Assembly (NCBI RefSeq): GCF_026745355.1
Contig: NC_079209.1
Location: 19,686,987-19,750,986 of the forward strand
Reading direction: 5' to 3'
Source of the DNA: Beta vulgaris subsp. vulgaris
Lineage: Eukaryota; Streptophyta; Magnoliopsida; Caryophyllales; Amaranthaceae
DNA: 64,000 bases
The stretch's first letter is position 1, and every line of letters begins with the position of its first letter. The translations under genes and the position numbers were made by a program. Shown here in pieces: positions 35,544 to 46,164 of the stretch. Under the pieces are notes generated by a model. It did no database searches, was not told the origin of the DNA, and saw only the letters and a program-made list of their open reading frames with translations.

Positions 35544-35820
35544 TAAGTGCATTAACGGTCATATGACAGACCTAGCACACAAATTAAAGCCATATAACAG
35601 GCTAAGTGCATTCACGGTCACATGACAGACCTAGCACACAAATCAAAAAGCCATATAACAGGCTAAGTGCATTCACGGTCACATGACAGACCTAGCACAC
35701 AAATTAAAAGCCATATAACAGGCTAAGTGCATTCACGGTCACATGACAGACCTAGCACACAAATTAAAAGTCATATAACAGGCTAAGTGTATTTGCGGTC
35801 ATATGATGGACCCTACACCT
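35544..35820 (+). repeat. 60-bp tandem repeat in the Tat element
   Basis: Four full units and one diverged unit start at 35544, 35603, 35664, 35724 and 35784. Each is about 60 bp and built on TAAGTGCATTCACGGTCA, CATGACAGACCTAGCACACA and AAGCCATATAACAGGC. The array lies between the end of pol and the 3' end of the antisense gene. Confidence 0.95.
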
Positions 35821-36213
35821 AAGTTGAGGACATAATTGAATAAACAGGCATCCTACGACAAACATTATAAATGCGAATAACAAGGAAGAATAAAAAGCAG
35901 AAACTACGACAAATTATACAAGCACGCAAACGATGGCAAGACGCATAATCAAAAGTAAACAAAGTACTTTCCATAAAATAGAAGCTACTGGCTTGGCGGC
36001 CAACTACAAAAAAGTATATATCGTGGCGGCCAATGTGAAAAAAGGCTTTTAATCAAGATAAAAGTACTTAACAAAATTAAACGCAATAAATGTCGAGGAA
36101 TGCCAGCAAAGGCAAAATTACAATGTTATAACTCGAGAATATTACAAAGCAAAGTACAAAAACTAAAAGCTCTTTGAATAGCAGGAAGAGCTAATAGAAG
36201 GCCGCCAAAAGCT
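35821..36213. other. non-coding gap between tandem repeat and antisense gene
   Basis: AT-rich, no ORF of note. It should contain the 3' untranslated region of the antisense gene on the minus strand. Confidence 0.5.
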
Positions 36214-38925
36214 TCAAGAGGGAGGCGTCAGAGGCTCTCGAGGATCCACATCTGCAATAGCATCTTCGTCAGCAAAGTTTGGATCCCCCTCGAAAGGCGA
36301 CAGATGCTGGCCGGCAGCATGAGCGTCTTCAATAACATTCCAGTCAAAACCTGGGACGCTCTTGCAGACGCACCTCATAGCCGCCGCCCAGCCGCCATCG
36401 TACCTCTTGTGAAGCTCTGCAACGTACTCATCAGAGGCTTTGAAGTTCGCAACGGCCTTGGCGGCACCCCGGGCCTCAGCTGCAGAAGCCTCAAGGACGG
36501 CAGCCTCTACAGCCTTAGTCAGGGCCTTGACGTTCTCCTCAGTCTCTTCCAGGAGTGCCGCCCTGTCCCTCAAGGTCGCCACTTCATCCTCCAGAGGCGC
36601 CACCTTCTTCTCAGCTTCCTGGAGTAAGTCTTGGCAAGTCTCCAATGAGGCCTTGTAGGAATCCGCCAGCCTTTGGTACTCCAAATACTGCTCTATCAGC
36701 TCAATAGCAGCATTGTTGGCCTATGAAAGTAAACAAAAGAGGTTAAAACACAAAAAAAAAAAAAAAAAGGGGGAAGAGAAGAAGAGTTAAAGTCTTACCA
36801 CTAACTGGTCATGAGCCAGCCTAGCAGCAGGAGTCTTCAGAGAGCCTGAAGGACGGTCCAAGGGCAGCTGCATACCCTTGAGAATACGGTAGGCAAGGAT
36901 GCCACCGTTCTCAGGGATGTCAGAATACAAGGACTCATCCTCCCTGACGTCCCAGTTTGGCTGGTAGATCTTGCCAGGAGTCACAGTCTGAGGAGCGAAA
37001 GCGGCCACCACCGTGTCGCTTAACGGCACCTCCTTCTTCTCAATCCATTCCCGGAACCTATAAAAGATCCCAGGAGAAAGGTTGGAGAGGAAGCTAGGAG
37101 TGGCAATCAGCTCTCTCAACTTCTCCTTGATAGAAGAAGTGGTCTGGGATACCAGAGAACCACCGCCAGCCGTGCCGACGCCAGCAACAGCGGCACTCTC
37201 CACTTGAACCTCCTCAGTTGAAGGATCCAAGTCCTCTACCAGCACCTCGTTCACAGTAGAGGTGCCAGGGCCCTCAACCGCCTGCCTTTTGTTGGCAGCA
37301 GAATCTTCGATAGCCTGCTCCCGAGAGCGTCTCCTACTCACTGAACCGCCCCTAGTGACGGTCCTGGTGATGGAAGGCCTAGGAGGAGCAGTGGGAGAGT
37401 TAGCAGCCGAAGTGGATGCGACTATTGGGACGCGAGTGCTGGCGGAGGGACCGCGACCCCTTCTTCGGACAGTTTGAGGCCCATGACGATTCCCTCCCCT
37501 GCGGCCATTGGTAGAGCTATGCATTGTCAAGTAATCAGAAGGTGGAGGACCAGGCAGATGTGTTAGCGGCCGAAAATCGCTGTCGACGCCGAGAATGTCA
37601 AGATCAAGATGATCAAGACCTGCAAAATAAAGGAGCCAAAACGGTTTAAAAAAAAAAAAAAAAGTGGTATCATAGTCGGCAGAAGCAAAGTAATCATAGG
37701 CCGCTAACTCTTCGTCAGTTAACGGCTTCAGAGCTAGTTGCTCCATGTGAGGAGCAAGTTCTGTAAAATGACGGCGTACGGGATAATCATCCGGCACCTG
37801 CACCCAGAAGAAAGCGTCCTGCCAGCCTTTCAAACTGGTCATCTTAGGTTGGACCGTCATCTTCTTGTCAGCCGTCATAAGAGACCACCAGCCAGCCAAA
37901 CGGGAGGACCCATTCTTCTTCAACCAATGGAGATGGCGAAATAGGTTGACGGTCTGGGGAAAATCAAGAAAGCGTACCACCCAGATGTACGCAATAAGGT
38001 TGCGAATGGCCAGAGGAGTCAATTGGGCCAGGCAAACGTTGAAAGCATTCAGGATCTCCACCACAAAAGAATCCAGGGGAAAGCAAAGACCAAACTCAAA
38101 ATGATGAGTGTAGACGGCTACGTGACCGGGAGGACAATCCGTTATGATGGATCCTTCTGACGGTACGATCAACCGATAAGGGGTCGGCATATGGTATAAA
38201 TCTCGGGCCACCCGGGGATAATGCAACTCCAACGCATCCCGGCGCCATTGCTCGTCTATAACTACTGTAAGGGGACCATTGCAGGCGTCCTCAGGAAGCC
38301 AAAGAGCATTCGTTCCCGGCCCAACCTCATCAGCCTCCTCTCGGCCAGACTGAGAATTTTCTTCAACCATTGGGGCCTTAGAAGCCGTCACCCCAGTACC
38401 ACGCTGGTAAACAACCTCAGCACTATCCTCTTGGGCCATAGCAGGTGAATCACTGTCGTCACCTAAATCAATAATAGGGGGATTAGGAGTCGCATACTCC
38501 TGCAAACGGTCGTAAAAGTTGGACGATACTTTAACCCCCGCGTCCGCTAAACTGTCTAACCAAGCATGTTCCCTAAGAGGAAGAACGTCAAGACCAGGGA
38601 TGGCATCTGAAGGCGGATGCCTACGGGTGCGCCTAGCTAAAATTTGATGTCTAAGTTCCCTAAGCGTCTGCTTGTCGCCACTTTGGCTAGCGGTCAGATA
38701 CCTTAAAGTCAAGTTGTGTTCCTCAAGAGTAGAGGGGTCGTTAAGGAATTTAGATCTCAACTCTCTCTCTCTATCAGTTGTAGGGGGTATGTCCGCTAAT
38801 AGCCTAGTTCTCCCCACAAGGCTAAGATCAGGCTCAGAAGTTTGGGCAACAGAGGGGGGAGAGGGATCGCTTTCAGTCATAAAAATCTCATCAGGGGCAT
38901 TTTGGCCATCAGATTGGTCCGACAT
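36214..38925 (-). CDS. antisense spliced gene of the Tat element (877 codons, two exons)
   Basis: Exon 1 (38925-36799, MSDQSDGQNAPDEIF...) joins exon 2 (36720-36214) over a 78-bp GT-AG intron without losing frame. Exon 1 alone would read into the intron and stop after four codons. Residues ~250-380 (VYTHHFEFGLCFPLDSFVVE, LRNL- and WWSLMTADKKM-like stretches) resemble the PF04195 'putative gypsy-type transposon' domain of plant repeat proteins. A basic stretch (RRGGNRHGPQTVRRRGRG, ~474-491) may bind nucleic acid. Exon 2 is an acidic coiled coil (CQDLLQEAEKKVAPLEDEVA and on). Function is unknown. Antisense ORFs between pol and the 3' LTR are known in some Tat/Ogre elements. It is the only long open frame in the window, intact where the sense genes are broken. 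Confidence 0.75.
36721..36798 (-). other. GT-AG intron of the antisense gene
   Basis: On the minus strand the donor is TTAGTG/GTAAGACTTTAAC and the acceptor is TTTACTTTCATAG/GCCAAC, preceded by a long pyrimidine tract (18 T). Length is 78 bp, a normal short plant intron. It contains an in-frame stop, so splicing is needed to reach exon 2. Confidence 0.85.
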
Positions 38926-39364
38926 GGCAACGAAACGCGAAAAACAGACTTAAAGAAAGGAAGAGAGAAAGGGTAGAGTTACCTGGAAATGTAAGGTCGC
39001 CGGAAAAAAGCAAGAAAACAAAGAGCGAAACTTGCCGAAAAGACAGGTAAAACTCCAAAACAGCAAAAGCAACACCAAAAGCTGAGACCTTGGACCGGAA
39101 AGCCACCGAAAAATCACGAAAACCAGAGCGAGGTAAAACCCGGAAAATGCAAGCCAAGAAAAAACGAAATCCTCAGTATCACCGGAACCAGAAGAAGAAA
39201 ACTAAGAAAATGACGAACTTTTTGGTGGCAATGGAGCACTAAAAAGCAAGCTTTGGAGCAGTGTGAATATCGGCTATGGAGGTTCTTGTCAGAGAGTAAA
39301 GGAAAGGAAGGAGAGAGTTCTTTGAAAAATGAGATGAAAAGTCAGAAGAAAAAACCTCCTTTTG

Positions 39365-39372
39365 CCTTTATA
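39365..39372 (-). promoter_or_regulatory. possible TATA box of the antisense gene
   Basis: The minus strand reads CCTGGTATAAAGGCAAAAGG about 440 bp upstream of the antisense ATG, inside the element and outside its 3' LTR. It suggests an internal promoter independent of the LTRs. Supported by position only. Confidence 0.4.
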
Positions 39373-39662
39373 CCAGGATGGGTGGCCAAGATTAAGCAAA
39401 CTCTTCAACTTCCTCTCAGATGCGTGCCAAGTGTCAAGACTACACTAAAACCTAATAAAGCATTTGGGCGGGATTTTCGGAAAAGGTAATCATTAACTTT
39501 TCGAAATTCTTCAACTCCCTACGACGACACGTGGCACTTCACAAACCTACCCCATTAAGAAAAGACAAAAGAGCAAGATAAAAGTAAAAAGAAATATAAA
39601 AATACCGTCGCAAAAATGTCCGCGTCCATCCGACAACATCTTCAGTGGTCGCGACCACAAAA

Positions 39663-39678
39663 GATGCTGGGGGCTAGT
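39663..39678 (+). promoter_or_regulatory. polypurine tract of the Tat element
   Basis: GATGCTGGGGGCTAGT abuts the 3' LTR start. It is G-rich with pyrimidine interruptions, as in Tat elements, and would prime plus-strand synthesis. Confidence 0.6.
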
Positions 39679-40169
39679 TGTATGGGTATAACCCAAGTTC
39701 ATTAGCGGCCTTCTCATCTATGGCCGCGAATAGGATTATGGACGTGAGTACGATAAAACCATTAAAAGCACCATTCGAGCCAGTTCATCCCCTAGGACCG
39801 ACAGTGTTGGCGGGCGCCTAACAAGACAAAATAGAGGGAATCTTCCCACCTGTCAAAAGCGTCATAGCCCTACACGTGTCAAAGGATTATACGTCCTGTC
39901 AGAGGAATAGTACTTCTATAAATACCCCAATGGTACTATTCTGCAGGTACATTCTCTTACACGCTGAAAATAACTTATCTCTCTCTCTCTTGTTTCTCTC
40001 TCTACATCCTAGTGGTCCAAATATCTGACTTGAGCGTCGGAGGGGGTTTTCCTCAAAACCACCCCGAGGGTAGTTTACGTTTGCATCCTGTGCAGTTTTC
40101 CAGCAAGGACGTGAGCTCTCGAGACTTGGCGGACTCTTGCGAGGACGCTAACTGTTTCAAACCGAAACA
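39679..40169 (+). repeat. 3' LTR of the Tat element
   Basis: A 491-bp LTR collinear with 29415-29903 with scattered substitutions and single-base indels, followed by the GTTAC duplication and the second half of the hAT-like element. Confidence 0.95.
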
Positions 40170-40444
40170 GTTACGGTTACGGTTGGCAAAAGGAGCGAAG
40201 CCAAACTTTCGGTTACCAAACCGAAATATTGTTTCGGGACGGTTAACCACCCATGAACACCCCTACCTAAAACACTCTACCAAGATTACAAAATACAGGT
40301 TTTAAAATACTTGTAGAGTCTATAATACTATTATTGTTGCTAACTTGTATTCACTACTATAAGACATTAAAATCATAAAAGGATGATAAAAAAATTGTAT
40401 TCAAACAGCAGAATAAGAAAAAAGTAGAACAACATCAACACACC

Positions 40445-43440
40445 TTACTTGTTTTTACGACGATGTTTTGAAGGTGTATCCTTTCTGTTACTTTTGTCAA
40501 CCCAATCACCTTAGTCATGGTCATCACATCATATGTTGATGAATCTTGACCTCATCATCAGGAACACCCTCATTTTGAAAAATATTAGTTGTTGGTCTTT
40601 CTTCCAAAACAACACACTCATCATAATTATCAATGTCTTATCGAGGTCTTGGTGCTATAACAACTGACCTCTTCTTATTATCTAGATCAGTGACATAAAA
40701 TACTTGCTTTTCTTGACTAGCTAACATATATGGATCTTCCTTGTGACCAAGCTTATCAAGGTTGAATAAAGTAAAACCTAATTCGTTATACTTGACTCCG
40801 GCATGTGAATCAACCCAATTGCATCTAAAAACCGGTATCGAAAATCCAATGTATTGAAGCCAATGATATCCTAAATGACCCTATAATATGACATTTTACC
40901 ACGTCCAAGATGCTTATCTTTAGAACTAGCAAAATGAGAGCCTCAGCTTCAATTGTTACCCCATTGTTTTGCATAGTACTATTTTCATCCTGATCCCTAA
41001 TGTAGAATGTACAACCATTTATAACATATTCTGAATAAAAAGAGGCATTGAAATTAGGTCCATAAGCTAGATTCATGAGTCAATCAGAAATGGAATGGGA
41101 TGAATGTCCAAGTTGTTCCATAACTTCAGTTTTCGACCAAGTGCTAAATGATTTGTTATGTTCTCCTAGTAATGATTTGTAATTTCCTCAACGATTGTAT
41201 TGCCTTAAATAACAATGTGCTGCTTAATCTACGGTGCAACTTTATTCTCGTTAAAGAGAATATAAGTGTACGCCATGTGCCATTGCTGATGAGACAAGTC
41301 AAGTTGCTTACGACCTAAAGTACCTTTTTCCTTACATTCTTCCACTATGTCGTGATATAGGAAGCCCAATCGTCTTTACATTTGCTAAAATTTCACTATA
41401 ATATCCAGTAGCATCTTCATAAAGGACTCACACAACAACACAACCTTCTGGTGAAAAGTGATTTTTCACATATCCTTTATAAGTTTTCATTTGCTTTTCA
41501 ATGGGACATTGATTTCTCAAATAAATGGGATCACAAAATCTTACCTCTCTCACCAAATGAACAATCAAATGAACCATCACATCAAAAAATGATGGAGGGA
41601 AGTACATCTCTAATTGGCACCAAATGATTGAAATTGAAGTTTCTAAAGAATTCAAGTCTTTAGAATGACTTTGCTATATATTGCATTAAAGAAAGAAAAT
41701 AATCTGATAATAGCAAATCGGTCGTTTTTAGGTAAAATTAAACGAATGGCCACAGGTAGCACGTGATGCATCAAAACATGGCAATCATGAGACTTAAGAC
41801 CCTAAAGCTTCAAATTTCCCATTGAAACAAGACTTCGAATGCTAGAAGAATAACCCTCATGTACTTTTACACCCGTTAAACATTCACACAATTTTTTTCT
41901 CTTTTCTCGATAGTGTCTAAGAAGTTGGAGGAAAAAATTTTCTATTGTTTCTTTCAATGACGTGGAGCTCTTCTGTGATCCCGCATGCTTATAAATATTC
42001 TCTAGCACTAACACCATCCATTGTCTTACCCGAGATATTCAATAGTGTTCTAACTAAGCTATCACACATAATCTTCTCAATATGCATCACATCTAGAGAA
42101 TGTCTCACAAACAAAACTCTCCAAAAAATGCAAACGCCATAACTCCAAACATTTCTTATATCCCTGTTTAGGAAGTTTGGTGCTTCGGTTCTTTCCAACT
42201 GTAATTCCGATAGCTTTAACCTTTTGAAACACCTCTGCACCACTCAATACTCTTGGACGTCCCTTGAGTTCTTGTTCCCCATAAAAAAGCCTTTTTCAAT
42301 TTATGATAAGGATGATCATATTCCAAAAATCGACGATGTACATCAAAGATATCCTTTCCAGATGATGGAAGCCACTTTCTTCTTGTACCATCCTCACATA
42401 TAGGACAAGGGTGTTTTCCTTTCGTAGTATACCTAGAAAGATTACCATAGGCTGGATAATTTTGAATGGTGCAAACCAACAATGTTTTGAAGGTAAACGT
42501 CTCATTTTGGTGTGCATCATACACTTCTACACCTGAATTCCGGAGCATCTTCAAATCATCAATCAGGGGAGCTAAGTACACATCAATGTCATTTCTTGAT
42601 TGTCTACGACCAGAAATCAACAATTAAAGCATCATTTACTTTCTTTTCATACATAAAGAAGGAGGTGGGTTGTAGGTAACCAAAATAACTGGCCAAGTAC
42701 TATAAGTGGAACTAAGGGAGAAAAATGGATTCATACCATCGGTGGATAATGCCAGGCTTAGGTTTCGTTCTTCTTTACCAAACTCAGGGAATTTTCCATC
42801 AATAAACCTCCATTGCGGGGAGTGAGCCGGGTGTCTAAGCTTAAATCTTGGTATAATAGGAAAAAAGACGTTTAAATCTTTTCAGCATCTCCGACATTTG
42901 AAAAAAGACGTTTAAATCTTGGTATTATAGGAAATTACCGAAGAACCTTAGTTGGAACTCCTTCCTTCTTCTTATACCGTGCGGAATTGCAAACAGGGTA
43001 ACTCCGTAATGATTCATGTTCATTTCTATATATTATGCAGTCGTTAGGGCAAGCATAGATTTTCTCATAAGGCAAGTTCATTGAGGACAAAATCTTTTTT
43101 GCCTCATATGCATTACTCGGAAGGACATTATCACTAGGAAGCATATCTTTCACTACATCAAGGAATTCAGTAAAACCTGCATCGCTCAACCCATGACCCG
43201 CCTTTAAATCATATAACATAAGTACACTTGATAATCTTGTATACCTTTCGCACCCTTTATATAAAGGCTTTTGAAAATCGATTAACAATTTCTCAAATGT
43301 AGAAGGATTTTCATCAAACTTACCATGAACTTATCGTAGCATACCTTCTAACCTATCACCTTCATCACCAGTAGGACCTTCACTTTCCTGCATAGTTTTT
43401 CTATAAGAACCTTCCTTATCCTCCCACGCCAAATCTAATT
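40445..43440 (-). pseudogene. En/Spm TNP2-type transposase (Transposase_21) remnant
   Basis: Read from 43440 downward, pieces follow the TNP2 order: GLSDAGFTEFLDVVKDMLPS, YEKIYACPNDCIIYRNEHES, HPAHSPQWRFIDGKFPEF, ALSTDGMNPFFSLSSTYSTW and NDIDVYLAPLIDDLKMLRNS. After these come YPAYGNLSRYTTKGKHPCPI, VRHSLDVMHIEKIMCDSLVR and the C-terminal DUF4216/DUF4218-type part (AYGPNFNASFYSEYVINGCT, HKEDPYMLASQEKQVFYVTD), ending KHRRKNK stop. TNP2 is the DDE transposase that cuts CACTA elements at their ends. Frame changes and stops at many points show this copy is dead. It identifies CACTA 2 as a former autonomous element. Confidence 0.9.
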
Positions 43441-46114
43441 AGTATATTTTCTATCAAAAGCCGATTTGCTCAAATGATTAATTATTTCATCTACTATTTA
43501 TGCAAACAAATATGTCACCTAAAACAAGAGTTCTTAACGGCGAAATTGATAAAATTCCTTTACTCCGACCATATATTATAGATCACCCGGTTTGACTTTG
43601 ATATCCAGCTGCGATCCATATCTACACACCAACAATTTAACATATATAAATATATCCGGAGAACATTAAGCGAAATGTTACGCCAAATTTTCCCTATAAA
43701 TTGGTATGAAAGCATGCATTCACATCTTACGTGAGGCTACACTTACAAGGATAATCCCAAATAAGGGACTATGTAGAGCCTACTCATACTGAGTAAACCC
43801 TGAACGGTGACTAGGACAATGCAAATGAATATATGCAATCAAACACAAAAGAAGGAAAATTTATTTACCTAATTAATCCACGTATAGACAATGCAATTCA
43901 AGGTGCTAGCAACAACACAAGCCACACCTAAAATGAACAATAAACACATAAAATAAGTTAGATCGTTAAATGATAAAATTGTATATAGTTAATTGACATT
44001 AATATATACACGAGAAACATAATGTCTAATGTATAATATATAAATGATAAGTGAAAGAAATTTTATACTCAGTATATAATCGATAATTATTAATATATTG
44101 AAAAGAACAAGCGGTTTACTAATGGCTATGAATCATCTCAACTGCCATCAATATACTCATATTCATGTTCACCTACTAGTTCAATTAGAAAAGGCAGATA
44201 TTACTAGCTATAAATGTGTGTATACATATTTAAGGCATGTCCTCTATATATACTCAAATATAAATAGGAACGGATGTTTTCGTAATTGATCAACGACAAG
44301 GGTCTCAACACTGTAAGCATATCGCACATAAGTTTAATCCCATGTTGTCGAGGCTCACAATTTAGTTATATGCATTGTTTAGCAATCAGCGGATGGCTAA
44401 TAGCTTGTATTATTTCGTTGATTATTTCACTATTACTCGATTTAGCCAATTGCATCAGTTGTTAGTACAAAATTATTTGACAAAATAATTTAATGGCTCG
44501 TACAAGGTATCTGCTTGATCGTATAATACAACATAAAAAAGACATTGAGAAAACTTATCATCAATAAACTTTTCAAGTAGATCTCTACACTACTCCATTC
44601 CTCTATAGTCGGCAGGGAAAAGCTCTAATTTGCGTCAAAACTAAAGCTCCCTTCGAGTAAACTGATTACCAGACAAAAGTATCTTCACGAACTTGAAATA
44701 CCATCCCAATCCTCTAAAATGTGGCTAAAGCTCTAATATTTGTGTTCTGTAATTATATTACAACAACCATACACAACAATATAACCGAACACGACGAAAC
44801 TCGAATGATAATTCAACTAGTTTCTAAGAGGAGTCATATGTACTCTATACCTGTACTCCGAATCACAAGGCAAAAACCGCAATGGCAGGAATAAATCAGA
44901 TAACTCTATGTAGAATGATAATCCAACTACAATCTAACACATTAATAAGTGCAACATTTACAATAGAAAAACTGTAACACATTTGGATCAAATTCTCTGA
45001 GAAGACAACATAAATTAGGTAAAAAAAGCAGTGCAATATTAAAATTGTGACGTGAAATAAAACAAACAATAGCAAAATCTAATATCCAGAACAAAAGCAA
45101 ACCCAGTTTATTGAAATTGAGACGTGAAACAAACGAACAAAAGCAAACCGAGTTTATTAAAATTGAGATGTGAAACAAAAAAATAATAGCAAACCCATTT
45201 ATTTTGATTGTTTGATTTTGGCTTTATAGCAGGTAGTCATCGAAGTAACATAAATATATTAAATTCTTCTAAAGCAATAAAAGTCTTCCAATCCTGCAAA
45301 AACTGAATACTAAATTAAACAAACCAGTACAGATCAAATCAATGATTACTAAAAAATTTATAAATTTCACGAATGCAAAGCTAATGTTAGTCAAATAACC
45401 TGAAATCGACAAACCATATGAGAGCCCTGATTATTAGTGAAAAGAATTGACGAAGGTGAATCACAAATTCCAGTTTTTCAATTGAGAATTGAGGGACATT
45501 TAGGTGGAATTGTGATGAAAGAATTTAGATAATGGGGAGAATTCGGATTACGGGTAGAATTTGGATCATGGGGGAGTGGTGATTATAGGGATGGTGTACG
45601 GATTCAAGCTATGACGAGATTAGTATGGCAAGGCTTTGTTCTGGATTTGTTTTTTGTTTTTTTGCTAGGTTGTTCTAGATTTGTTAACCACGATGAATAG
45701 ATAGAATAATACTAGGAGTGGTAGTTCTTTTTTCTATTGTATTTATTGCATGAAAAAGGAAAAATAATTTTGAAAGTAATTAGATTTATATATAGAACTT
45801 ATACTGCATTAGTATTAATTTAAAAGATATTAAATTTTAAAATTGTTATTTTCAAAAAACTGGTTCAAGCTAGAAGTAGTCTCCTATATTTTCACAAGAA
45901 GAATATATATGTATAATAGTGTATTATGTTGAAAAAAAATTGAATTAAAAAAATATAATATTTTAAGAAACTAGTTTTACTTGGAATCAGACTCTTATTT
46001 CACAATAACTTTTTTTATTAGTCAAATGGTTAAAGTTTAGAGACTGGCTTTAAGAAACGGGTTAGTAACCTCAACCGTTCTCCTACAGGTAGTCTCTTTG
46101 GCCATTTTTGTAGT
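43441..46114. other. right part of CACTA 2 without recognisable gene
   Basis: This is AT-rich sequence upstream of the transposase remnant, presumably its promoter, leader and former introns. Short subterminal repeats (AAACTGGTTC, AAACTAGTTT, AGAGACTGGCTTTAAGAAAC) appear from about 45850 to the end. No second (TNP1-like) protein was recognised. Confidence 0.5.
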
Positions 46115-46164
46115 AATTAAGTGGATTTAGAAAATCAGTGAGAAATTAAGAAAAATCACAAAAA
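46115..46164 (+). mobile_element. Ogre-like LTR copy B, 50-bp segment between CACTA 2 and 3
   Basis: AATTAAGTGGATTTAGAAAA and TGAGAAATTAAGAAAAATCACAA-like sequence match copy A (AAATTAAGTCGATTTAGAAAC and on), proving this is LTR host sequence between two insertions. Confidence 0.8.

Larger units (their letters stand above)
29415..40169 (+). mobile_element. Tat-lineage Ty3/gypsy retrotransposon, complete ends
   Basis: Two near-identical LTRs bound the 10,755-bp element. A perfect GTTAC duplication lies on both sides (29410-29414, 40170-40174). The order is LTR, PBS, gag, protease, RT, RNase H, second archaeal-type RNase H, integrase, 60-bp tandem repeats, an antisense spliced gene, PPT, LTR. 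A second RNase H domain is a hallmark of the Tat/Ogre lineage. The LTRs differ at roughly 15-20 positions, implying an insertion of moderate age. The sense gag-pol is broken in many places. Confidence 0.95.
28928..40252. mobile_element. hAT-like non-autonomous element split by a retrotransposon
   Basis: The edges read GGGTGGTTGCCGTACCG and, on the opposite strand, GGGTGGTTAACCGTCCCG. Inside, both sides share ACCGAAATATT, GGTTACCAAACCG and ACGGTTA motifs in inverted arrangement. Excluding the retrotransposon it is about 570 bp. The right edge continues ATGAACACCCC, common at the ends of hAT-type MITEs. I could not establish an 8-bp TSD, so superfamily and exact ends are tentative. Confidence 0.5.
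28139..46114 (-). mobile_element. CACTA transposon 2, 18 kb with nested insertions
   Basis: The inverted ends are ACTACAAAAAAAGCC and, reversed, ACTACAAAAATGGCC, flanked by ACT/AAT (one mismatch in a 3-bp duplication). Joining the flanks restores LTR copy B. Subterminal repeats containing AACCGGTT-like and CTAGGAAACCGG units occur at both ends. The interior holds a decayed TNP2-type transposase on the minus strand and an inserted hAT-like element carrying a Tat retrotransposon. Without the 11.3-kb nested insertion it would be about 6.7 kb, a normal size for an autonomous En/Spm element. Confidence 0.85.

Noticed and set aside
29415..40169. Reading the sense frameshifts of the Tat element as programmed recoding
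   Set aside because: There are too many, at non-conserved places and mixed with stops; decay or sequencing indels explain them better.
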